Assembly: GCA_037126765.1 (NCBI GenBank)
Contig: JBBCBC010000037.1
Coordinates: forward strand, 9,057,263-9,121,262
Direction: 5' to 3'
From: Stenogyne calaminthoides
Taxonomy: Eukaryota; Streptophyta; Magnoliopsida; Lamiales; Lamiaceae
DNA: 64,000 bases
Each line of letters begins with the position of its first letter. Position 1 is the first letter of the stretch. Under the pieces are notes generated by a model. It was not told the origin of the DNA, did no database searches, and saw only the letters and a list, made by a program, of their open reading frames with translations. Below are positions 36,488 to 47,471 of the stretch, piece after piece. Made by a program: the position numbers and the translations under genes.

Positions 36488-38454
36488 TAAGTTATGTTAT
36501 AGAAAATTCACTTAATTTGGACGTGACATATCATATGTGAGCTTTTGGGTTAAATGCAAATGTAGTGTTTGGGTCGGATTTCGAATATAAAAAGAAGAAA
36601 TTGAAAGATGGTCTCAAAACAGACCACCGGATTGGGTTTTTCTACTTGGATAGACCGTGGATTTGGATCAAGGGCCCAGGCCCATATATTTAAAATTGAT
36701 TTGGACCAAGGCGTGAGATCTTATTAGTTATTATCAGTGTTTAAATATTGAAATTTGTACTCACTCAAAGGCACATATACATACGGCTTATATTAATAAA
36801 ATATTTTGCGAATGGGATTTTTTTTTTAAAAAATTAACCAATAATTTTGGTTAGTATATCCCATTAATTTGAATTTTTTTTTTTGAAAGGTAATCAATTA
36901 CAATGGATTTCTAAGATAATCAATTACAATAATTATTTTTATTATCGGGCAAATGATAGTATCATTTTATCTCAATGTAGATCGGAACCACAACCACCAC
37001 AAGAGGGGGAGTATTTATAATTTGGAATTAATACTATTACTGTTATTATTAATTTGAGGAGTATTCATAGTTTGGAATCATGTTATTATTTTCTACTCCA
37101 AATTATGATATACTATTACATTTTAAGAGTGTAGCAACCCAGAAGGCTTAAATCTCTCATTTATTCAACTGTCCGGTCGTGAAATGATATCATCTGTTCC
37201 ACATTTTTTGTTCCACTACATGTTTCATAATGAAGATGAATAACACGTGTAATGTTTAAAAAAAAAATCAACGAACCACCATGATTCTAGATTCATGTGT
37301 TAAGATCCAAAAGATGAAATATAATTGGAACATGAAAAAGTAGCACAGAAGAATAGATATGTGGATGCGGAGGATGATTTTGACTATCTATAATTAATTA
37401 TTCTTGGTTAAGGTTTTTATTTTGACTATATAACATCTCAAAAAGAAAAGAAAAAATCAAATTTTAAGATGTTATGAAAAGAAACCTTAACCACCCACCT
37501 GACTAAGGTTAACCAAGTTAAATAAAAAAGAGTTTGCTAAAGTTCTGTAACAAAAGCCTGATAATAAATTACTAATATTAGGAAACTCATCTCCTTTTAC
37601 ATATGTTACAAAAAAAAAATCATACAATAATTTAAGTGTTGCTTACTCATAAAAAGTAACTATGATACATAAATCTGATAATACACGTAACAAATTAAGT
37701 AATATAACATAACAAATAATAAAGTAAAAGAAATTAAGAATTCTTACGTTCTTCTCTTTTAGTAAATTCTTTTTTTCTTTGAAAAGGAAAAAAGAATAAA
37801 TTCTTACGTCTATCTTATAAAGTTGATAATCAAAGAAACAAAAATAAATTCAAGAGTCTGTATATTTAGCATGAAACTTTTTGACATGGAATGAACCCCC
37901 AAAAAAATAATAGGATATATATTTTATTATTTTTTATAATTAATTATAAAATACCAAAATATCCTAAATATACTAATGAATCACTAATGACATATATAAC
38001 TAAGACAAAAACTCATATGAGACGGTCTCATGCATGAGACGGGGTACATCTTAATACAAATTACACTCACTCCTCTTAAAGTGTTAAAGCGTCAACTTAT
38101 GTCCCGTCTTATCGTGAGACGGTCTCATGCAATTGTGCCTCATATACTAATTGATGTAAAACGGCTTTTAACCGTTTTTAGGTGGTGTGCTATCGTCCTT
38201 TTTGGGTCCCTGTGATTGAAGGAATATAATAACAATAGTAATTTATTAATTAGTTTATATATATATATATATGGCTTGCAAAATATTAGTATGACTTTAT
38301 AGTGGCAAAAAGAAGAGTAAGTTTATTATTATACTTTGATCTTCTTCTATTATATATACTACTATTCATTAGTGGGTTCTTTCTATACAATTCTTTAAAA
38401 TTAATGTAACTATTTTCTGGTCTCATCTTAAATCCCAGCTTCGATCGGAATTCA
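36488..38454. other. Spacer between the two hydrolase loci
   Basis: It contains the inverted partner of the 7590 repeat (about 37185-37330), a GAGACGGTCTCA-rich segment (38015..38135) and a (TA)n tract at about 38257-38271, about 185 bp upstream of the hydrolase ATG. No other gene seen. Confidence 0.4.
38015..38135. repeat. Repeat with GAGACGGTCTCA palindromes
   Basis: ATGAGACGGTCTCAT occurs at about 38018 and GTGAGACGGTCTCATGCA at about 38114. A related GTGTGAGACGGTCTTA lies near 31995. The arms suggest the remains of a small inverted-repeat element of unknown class. Confidence 0.5.
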
Positions 38455-41400
38455 ATGGCTTTTCGATTTTCTCTCGATTCTGATCTTAACCAGGTCATAT
38501 AATTTCTATTTATATCTTAGTTTACATTTTAGTACTTCTTCGATAATCTCAATACGTGCATTTTAATTTAGGTAAAATTAATTATATATATCATCGTTTT
38601 TTTTTTTAATGTTTCACTTGCTCATGTATTTTTAATGTTTGTTATTGTTCATAATATTTGGAGTTCAGGTTATTTTGGAAGAAAAGCAGCAGCTCAAAAA
38701 AATTATTCTCAACAGACCCCTACAATTGAATGCTCTTACTCACGAAATGGTGAGACAAAAACAAAAGCTACTTATTTTGTCTCCAAACGGGAAATAATAA
38801 GTGAAATAATTATTGCAATATAATTAATTTTGGACAGGGAAGTTAAAAAATAAAATTCTAGTTCTAGAAATGTGGTCTTTCTAAGAAATTTAACAATTTA
38901 TGCCTAATTTCATTAGAAAATTTTAACATTTATCACGTGAATAAATCACTCAAATTTAAATTTGTGGAGTTATAGTACACGAAATGAGAACTTGGATTTA
39001 TCAAGTTAACGGTCATGGAGATATGAACAATTTGATTAATCACTTATCCTTAAATTCGTCGAAAATTGGTGCGTCAATGGTGAAGGGTGGTGAATTTTAA
39101 AATTTTTGGTAAAGTTGGGCATAAATTGAGCAAAATTGGTGGTGGTGGGCATAAAATGCTACCCCTATTAACATGACGAGTAAGTTTTTGCAATTTTTTT
39201 TTCAATTTTATATATTTTTGAAAAAGTAAAGATTATTATTAATTTCTTTAAAAATTATAGTGTTGTTTTGTTGTGCAGCTTATGCAAATAAAAAAGGCGG
39301 TGGAAGAATATGAGGCTGATGATATTGTTAGAGTTCTAATCTTAACGGTACTCCTTCCATTAGTTGCACTTAATTTCATTTTACGTTTACTAACTTTGAT
39401 TTTTGTTTTTGAATAAATATTTATACATGGTCCATATAGAAGAAAAAATTTGAAAAAATGGAAAGTATGGACACAGCAAAAATTTGTATAAGATGTGATG
39501 TACTTTTAAAAAAAAAATATATATATAGTAGTATAACTTAAGATTTAAAAGTATCACAAAAATATGTATGCAATACTTCCCCATTAGTCAATTATTTCCG
39601 AGACTTGCATCTATTTTGCGTTCTAATTTTCTTATTCATTTAAAACATTGTTGAGATGGTTTGCATCAAACATTCTGCACTAATTAAATTTCAAAAATAA
39701 AATATTAAGTGTGACATAAATTGTAGGGAAAAGGCAAAGCATTCTGTGCTGGTGGTGATATTGCTAGATATTTTCAAGTGATGACCGAAGGTAGACTCTT
39801 GTAAAATTACTACTACTATTTTCCATTTGCCTCCATTTCAAAATATGATCAAATTTTCGTTTTCTTTTATATAAATGGAAAAAACATATATAGAAAATGC
39901 AATTTTTATAAAATTCTTGCATCTTAATAGAAGGAATGAAGTGTTAATGTAACAGGGCATTGGAGTTTGGGTGCCATGATGTATAAGAAACAACTCTTGC
40001 TGGAACACAGGATTGCTAAATGCAAGAAACCGTTGGTTAGATATTTCAAAATTGCATTAATTTTATGATAGTAGTATTTTCTTAATTTTATCTTAATTGT
40101 ATAATTAATAATGTTAATTACATGAAGGTTATGGTGATGAATGGTGTGGTTATGGGTGGAGGCGCAGGGCTAGCTATGAATGGAACCTTTCGAATTGCCA
40201 CTGAAAATACAGTAATATTAATATTAATATATAATTCAAAATTATGTTACTATATTTATATTTTCCAAATAATAAGTGATTCTAATTCCTTGGAAGGTGT
40301 TTGCAATGCCAGAAGTGTTCTTAGGAAGTTTTGCTGATGTTGGTATTTCCTATTTCCTCTCCAGATTATCTGGACATTATGGTAATAATTCTCTTGTATT
40401 TCTTTCTTTATTTTCATTGCCAATTAAACTAACTATATTTGCTACCTACTAATTTGGTCTTCAATACTTGGGTTTTAGTATAGATACGAAATAATATACT
40501 TACCATTGCGTACTAAATAAAGGCCAAACAAGAATTAATTCTCGAGAAAAATCATGACATGATGATACGATTTAGATGTATATTGTTATAACAAGTTTTT
40601 GAATACAATGTGTAATAAATTTATAAAACAAAAGGTTTTCTATGATATTTTTAACTTCATTGCAATTTAGAGGAAATTTAAAGTAAGATAAAAAAATGAC
40701 AGGCGAATACTTGAGCTTAACTGGTGCAAGAATTAGTGGGATCGAAATGTTGGCATCTGGTCTTGCAACTCATTTTGTTTTGTCAAAGGTATGCATTAAA
40801 AATTTACAATTTTTGGAAGATTTAACCATATGACATCGTTGTTTAATTATCTTATTTGAAGTTGTCTTTTATTTCAGGATCTTCAATCTTTAGAAAATGA
40901 GCTGAGCAAGACAGTTTATTTGAATGGATCAACAATTTTGAGTGCTCTCCAAAAATTCACACACAAACCAAATCTAAAACCAAACACTGCTTTCGCAAGG
41001 TATATTACATATATTTTTGGGTACAATATCTACATTTCTCAACTTTATTAAGTTATATCTCTATTCAAATTCAGTTAAAAAAAGGTATACATAATAATGT
41101 AATATACAAGATATAGTTACTTTAATTTTGCTACATAACTTTCTCACTTATGGAAAGAAAAACTAAAAATTATATGTGAAACAGATTGAATTTTATCAAT
41201 AAATGCTTCTCTAAGAAGACGGTCGAAGACATACTATCGTCCCTTGTAAGTTCTATATATTATTGTAAGCATGTAAAAATTTACTTCAATTTTCCTATTC
41301 GTTGTATTATACTTTTGGCATTGTAGATTTTATTTTATCATCAAATGTATTTTTATACATTGTGTGTTTTTTTTTCATTAATGTAGTTCGTATGTGCATT

Positions 41401-42609
41401 AAAAAAAATCATGATATTATTACTTGCATGTGATGTATATTTTTTAATGTAGTTATTTTTTATTTCTATTTATTTTCCGAAAAGGAAACTGAAGTTGAAA
41501 ACTGTGGAGACGAGTGGATGGCTAAGGATATCTTTTCCATAAAATCAGCGTCTCCAACGAGTCTTAAGATCACCCTAAAAAATGTAATGATACAAATATG
41601 TTCAATTTCTGATTAAAAAAAATACTAGCTAAATTAAGGTTAATTTCTTTGATAATTTGATACGTTAGATCAGAGAAGGACGATACGCAACGCGGGAAGA
41701 TTGTTTAAAGAGGGACTATACTATTTTTCGTCACATTGCACGAAGAAAATTGAGCAGAGATATTAATGAGGCATGTTATTAATCCCTACGTCCCAATTAT
41801 ATAGGCTTATTTTCCTTTTATGGATGTCCAAAATATATAGGCTTGTTTCTAAATAAAATAACTTTTTTTAATTAATTTACTAATATAACCCTATGCATTA
41901 ATTATGTTGGAGACTATAACAATCATTAAATAGGGGTATAATAGAAATTTAGCTTGTTTAATTTACTTTTCCAATACAATTTCTTAATCTGTGTGAAAAG
42001 TTAAACAAGCTCTATATATTTGGGAAGGAGGGAGTATTTTGTACAATTAATTAAGCATCAATTATTTCTCATTAAAATCTGATTGCTTATGTTGCATGTT
42101 AAATTGCAGGGTGTAAGATCGATAATCGTTGACAAAGATAAGAGACCAAAGGTATTGAATAAAATGTTTAAATTGAAGGGTACAGCTTTTTTAAAAATAA
42201 GTGGTGTGCAAAAGTTAATAAAATTGAAGCACATGTGGTGAAAACAAGAAAGATGAAAGTGCAAGCAGCAATAAAATCGGAAATAATGTGTGAAATTACA
42301 TGCACAAGTTTTTTGTGAAGTTTTCTCTCCAAAACTTTAAAATAAAAACCACATGATAGAAATGCAGAGGAATCAGATTTTCACGTAAAGGGGCCAAAAG
42401 ATATGGAGGTATAAACCTAAATGTTTGCATAACTAATGCACATATATAACAAGTTCTTATTATTGCAGTGGAACCCTGTGAAGTTGGAAGAAGTCAGTGA
42501 GGAACTTGTGGACCAATTTTTCCAAGATATTGATGAAGATGAAGATTGGGATTGCTTGGAATTTGAAAATGATAGAAAACCAACAAAAACAAAAATTTCT
42601 AAACTATGA
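38455..42609 (+). CDS. CHY1-like peroxisomal 3-hydroxyisobutyryl-CoA hydrolase
   Basis: Crotonase-superfamily hydrolase that releases 3-hydroxyisobutyrate from its CoA ester (valine breakdown) or acts on related acyl-CoAs; the C-terminal SKL predicts the peroxisome. Fourteen exons: 38455..38493, 38669..38749, 39279..39347, 39727..39790, 39956..40035, 40128..40211, 40297..40381, 40703..40788, 40878..40999, 41185..41245, 41485..41583, 41669..41770, 42110..42151, 42469..42609; 384 residues. Visible motifs: QVILEEKQQ start, GKGKAFCAGGD (64-74), VVMGGGAGLAMNG oxyanion region (about 119-131), MPEVFLGSFADVG with the presumed catalytic Glu145 and Asp153, LTGARISGIEMLASGLATHF, and IIVDKDKRPKWNP near the end. 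The family usually has PET..GLFPDVG, so the Pro-to-Ala before Asp and Val for Thr are unusual. Intron 12 appears to use a GC donor. Exon 2 to 3 is about three residues shorter than in family members. Confidence 0.9.
41782..42036. mobile_element. Stowaway-type MITE in hydrolase intron 12
   Basis: The left end ATCCCTACGTCCCAATTATA and the inverted right end ACTCCCTCCTTCCCAAATAT carry Stowaway-like termini, and AGGCTTGTTT/AACAAGCT motifs pair inside. It begins 11 bp after the GC donor and fills most of the intron. Confidence 0.72.
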
Positions 42610-43090
42610 TAAATAGTATACAAAATATTATTGATAATACAGTGTAATAATGCATGTGTGTGTGGAGGTCGACCACAATAAATGCTTTTACTTGTAATCG
42701 AGTATCTAAAATATGTAATGTAACAAATAAAGGGTTTGCATTTGTATACACAATTATTTCTATAATTTTGAAAATCATTATGGTTATATGCTAAAGCATG
42801 TTCCATAATTTTGGATGTCACATATGTACGATAATCAAGACTAAAATCGTCAACTAGCTAGTTAAATTCACATCAGCAAATTCACTGCATAGAATTGTAC
42901 AAATTTGAGATTCTTGTGGCCTTCTAATGAAGAAAGTAATGGTTAGAGTTACTTATGATCATCATGGATTCGAATCATTTTAGCATCCTATAAGAGGAAG
43001 TCCTTAGACGACAAAGTAAGAGTGTGTTTGCAAACTCTACAACTTAGTCATTTAGACCCCATTACGAAAAGCATTCAATACAAGAAAAAG
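42610..43090. other. Convergent 3' region
   Basis: 3' flanks of the plus-strand hydrolase and the minus-strand REX1-B gene. At about 42905-43015 a weak SINE-like piece (AATGGTTAGAGTTA, GGATTCGAATCA) is visible. No gene. Confidence 0.4.
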
Positions 43091-45808
43091 TTATTCAGAT
43101 TCAAGAGCAGCAATCTCGTACCTGACTTCTTCCATGTACTCATTGATTGCAATGACTGCATCCTGCACGCCTTTAATGGCTTCCTTGAGAGCATTATCAT
43201 ATTCTGAATCAGCCTCAGCCTCTTCTGTACCAGAAGCTTCTGTTATTTGCTGGATGTGTACGCATTCATGCACTGTTGACTGCTTAAATCTGCAATGCTC
43301 ATGGCTTACCAAACGTTCTGAGGGACGGCCGGCCTTCTTCAGCACTTGAATTGAAACAGTCTAACAGAAAATGCAGCACCAAGGGTTTGAGAACAGAACA
43401 AGAAACAGGAATCAATGGGATTAAATTATAATCACATTTAAATATGCATACTTGGAATATGGAAAAAATCACTATGCTTTTGATGGCAGATGATTTTCAT
43501 CTTATAATTTGTAATATCCTTCTACATGTGTGCAGCATGTTTCTATCTCAACCACCACTAAACTATTAATACTTGAAGAAGAAAGTTTTGGTTTTTAAGG
43601 CGTCTTTTGAGCAAATACACAATCTGTAGTATGTTAGTGTGTCTCTTGCAGCGAAAAAAAGCATGTCATGCATGACTTGCTAGACCATCATCATACCTTT
43701 CAGACTCAGCCTTATTTGTAGGTGGGTCAATTCTTAATAAGACCATGGTTTGCATACAAACTAAATGTATGGAGGAAATAGGATTAAACTCTTCAATGTC
43801 TTTTGCTAATTAGTATTTTTTTATCTGATTAACTAGTCAAAACTGACGCCAAATAATTTATCATAAAAAGGCATAGGGATATTAGAAATTAGCAACTCAT
43901 ATTTATAACTCAAATAACCAATTCTAATACAGTTTGCTTGATCATTTTTACAAGGAAAGAATAAAGAAAACATATGCAAAGAGGGTTCTTCCAAAGCCTG
44001 AAGATGAGAGGGAAGTAACTTGGCTCCGAAAGGTTGCATTGATCAAAAGAGCTTGTTAAGATATAATACAATAACTGTTTAGCAAACGTGAATTTAGCCC
44101 AAAAAATCCAAACTTCAGTATAAATGTGACAAAAAAAATTCTTTGTTACCACTTGACATTGGCCAAAAGTTATAAGCTGGGCCAAAAGTTATAAGCTGAA
44201 CAGTGAAGTCTGAAAGTACAAATTAGTTTTAAAAAACTGAGAAAATGAAATAAAAGCCAACCAAATATAAACTATAAATAGAAGATTAGAAGCCTTTAGA
44301 AGCACGCCCTCCAGTGAATTAATAGAAGACTTCACCAATACATAGTAGAATGAAACAGAAAAAAAAAAGTTTCAAAAAATTAACTTCTACCACTTTCAGC
44401 AGTAGCAAGAATCTGAGTCAAACATAGTAAAGAAAGATCAAGAAATAGTCTTTGCTAAGATCTGTAAGCAATCATCACTCATGACCCAAAACAAGACGTG
44501 AGCTGAATTCAAAAGTTGCCACCACCAAATAAGCATCAGAGATTACAACAGCTATAGGTAATGACTGTTACCTCTCCCATGCAAGTATAGCTACAAATCA
44601 ACTATAAGCCAGACAGAGAAGCATGTATGTGCATGCATATTTTCACTATTATAGTGCACAAAATACATGCAGCCAATTAAAAAGATGAAGAAGGTAGTGT
44701 TTGGATCAAGACCATGACATCTCGCCTATTATGTGGCCCCAAAATAAAAGAAAAAGAGCCAGACATGAGGGATGAACACGTGCAACAAAATGGAATGAGC
44801 TCAATCAAATTACAAGCATAACTAGCATGACCGAGAGACATTCAAAATTGTAAACGCCAGAATTTAAAATGACATATATTCAAAGAAAGCAACACAAAAC
44901 AATAAAAGCCAGTTGCAATTAGAATGACATACTAAATGCAATTTCTCCTTCTCTTGTACTTGAACTGATCGGAGCAAGCCAGCTAGATCTTCTCTGCAGC
45001 AATCAGGACTTACAAATAGAGATTCCATTTCAAGCACCTACATCAGTTACATGTGTGTGAATGGCAGGCCAGTTAAGAAACTCAAAGAACAAATGCAAAG
45101 CTCCACGGATTTGGACGCATTCATAAATTCATTAATAGATAATGAACTACGTTAGGGCCATCATGATCATCATTCTAGTTGTCTTGTTCAGTGTTGTTTA
45201 AACTGACCTGCTTTGAACAATCATTAAATTCAACAGTTATCTCACTGCAAAGCTGCTGGTAAGCTAATTCACCTCCTGAAACAGTATAATCTTCGAATCC
45301 CCTGCCAACAGAAGAAAGGAAACCTGAGGACAAAATTGAAACATATATACAGTACTCATTATAAGAAGGGATTTCTTCATGTGTTAATCTAGAATAAAAT
45401 CGCACAAAATAAAAACACACTATCACTAGAAGAAACAAAGTAGAATAGTTCCAGAGCAAAAGTTGATTGATTCAGAGGTACACTAATGATCCGGGAAAGT
45501 CAGAATCTATATAATCTAGAGAATCCGTACCTCTTATTGTCTAGAAATTGAAAAGTAAAAGGTAATACTAGTTTCACACAGTAAGTTTACCGTTTTAGGC
45601 GAGCATAAGCGAGGGCTCGGCGCTGCTGAACAGCGAGGAATCTACGGAGCAACCCTACAATTGATGTGGAGGTGTTATTACGTTTTGAGCCATTTTCATC
45701 TTCTTCAACTTGAATCTCCTCGGTATTAGTATTGGTATCTGGTTCTGATATGGTGACCTTTCTCTCAAAATCCTCCATTTTTTTTTCAATCCCAAATTCA
45801 GAGCTCAA
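43091..45808 (-). CDS. REX1-B family protein
   Basis: Small protein of the REX1-B family (first described as a DNA repair gene in Chlamydomonas; relative of human C19orf60). Its molecular function is unknown. Four exons on minus: 45808..45591, 45301..45208, 45037..44933 and 43360..43091, with matching phases, giving 228 residues. The conserved core starts LLRRFLAVQQRRALAYARLK, continues with GGELAYQQLCSEITVEFNDCS and VLEME, then LLRSVQVQEKEKLHL and TVSIQVLKKAGRPSERLV. The tail is a helical acidic segment of about 45 residues, probably coiled coil. No zinc finger, signal peptide or membrane segment. A second ATG at 45778 would remove 10 residues, and either could be the start. Intron 3 is about 1.57 kb. 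Exon structure and family are clear; the repair role rests on the algal homologue only. Confidence 0.85.
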
Positions 45809-47471
45809 AGGTGAAAACTGAGCGAGAGCTTCTTTTTTTTTTTTTTCCTTTTGTTTTCCACTAATTGTTTATTATTATAATTAAGTGTTTCTTAAGCTTA
45901 TTATAATTATTTTCGACCAAAAGCGTACTATAATTATGGCAAATTTTTCAATGCACCATTATTTAGTGTTTAGAGTGTAGAATATATAGATATTTCATTC
46001 AAATTGAAATTGAATTCAAGTCAAGACTAATTAGATCTTCACAAGAAATAGTCTTATGAAAAAGTTTCTTTCTATAATTATTGCTACTATTATTATTTAT
46101 AAAATTTTAGATAAATTTTGTATGCATCATGTGTATTGTGCACTTCATAATATATTTTTATAAATTATAATTTGTTTACTTTAAAACATGCCACTCATAT
46201 TAAAAAAAAAAAAATTTTAATATAAATAAATTGTATATTTTAAAAATACAAGGTGGATAGAGATCACACAATTAGTTATTGTCAATGTCATGACCAATTT
46301 TTCCCTTAAAAAAAATGTCATGACCAATTTTCTTCCTCGCTCCCTATTTAGTTGGAAAAAAAATTAACTTTTGAAATTATTAATTATAAAATCTGAGTTT
46401 GTCTCTCATAAATCAGGTCTATGCTATAACTTAAATTATTTAATTAATTTATTTATTTTCAACACATTTCCGTAAATTTTTATTCCTCACACCATTTGCA
46501 TTTTTTTTTCTTTTGTACTACTTTTCCCTTCTTTTAATTTTAATTTCTTAAATATTATAGAGAATTCTCGGTATGATAATCAAAGAATACATGACCCATA
46601 AAATTCCACAATCCCAAACCGTGCGCAGAATACTCCTTCGTCCGAAGAAAGACTTGACTTTCATTTTATTTACTAACAAATTTATTCTTCATTAAATACT
46701 TTGCTTTTAATATTATATTAAACTCCACTCATTAAGTAAAAATATAAGTACAATTCCTCGAACTAAATAAAAAGGGAAAAAAATATCATAAAGAAATTGG
46801 GGAACGGAATTTTCCCATGACATGTCAGGGAATATGAATGCAGTATCTCTCTTACAAGTTACAGGCTTGCCTTTCATTTAGTTTCACAAGAATATGTATG
46901 TGCCTACAAGTGAAAAGTGCAAAATAAATAGAGAAAACGTGTATAATTAATTAATAATATGGGGTTGTGACTTGTGACAATACTTTTGTAGTGAACACAG
47001 ATTGTTCATCCTTCATCCCCCACAAGCCAACACTAGCACCTCACCTTTGACGTTCTGTGCTTTCATCTTCATTTCAAGGAGAGCCAACCGGCCACCTCCA
47101 AAACTCCAACGATTCGTTGACTTCTCACACGAGGACTACCTTACCTGCAATCAAGTTCAGATAAAACGGAATCATCAGATACTAATACTATACACTGTTG
47201 CTTTCCATTCCAGTAGTAATTTTATTGCGTTGGTTTATACTGGAGTTGGAGGGACGATGTTTCACCTGGATAAGACGGCCTTACTCCATGTGCTATATCT
47301 GCTGTGATCTTTCACCCTACACCCAAATAAGTAAAACACAAGGACAATCCATTTAGACCTAGATACCAATTGGTATGTATGAATAGCGGAGTTTAGAACA
47401 AGTGTTGCTTGTAGTCAGACAAACCAACCCAATATGATGCATAGCAAAATAGTGGACTTCAGATTTTCGAC
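45809..47471. other. Spacer between REX1-B and VPS36
   Basis: A+T-rich. A foldback-family piece (TTTTGTATGCATCATGTG... at about 46115) and a lone Stowaway-like end (ACTCCTTCGTCCGAAG at about 46630) are visible. The plus frame 47002..47307 lies antisense in the VPS36 3' flank and is not called. Confidence 0.4.

Noticed and set aside
47002..47307. 101-codon plus-strand frame
   Set aside because: It lies in the 3' flank of VPS36, has no family resemblance, no splice partners and atypical composition for a gene.
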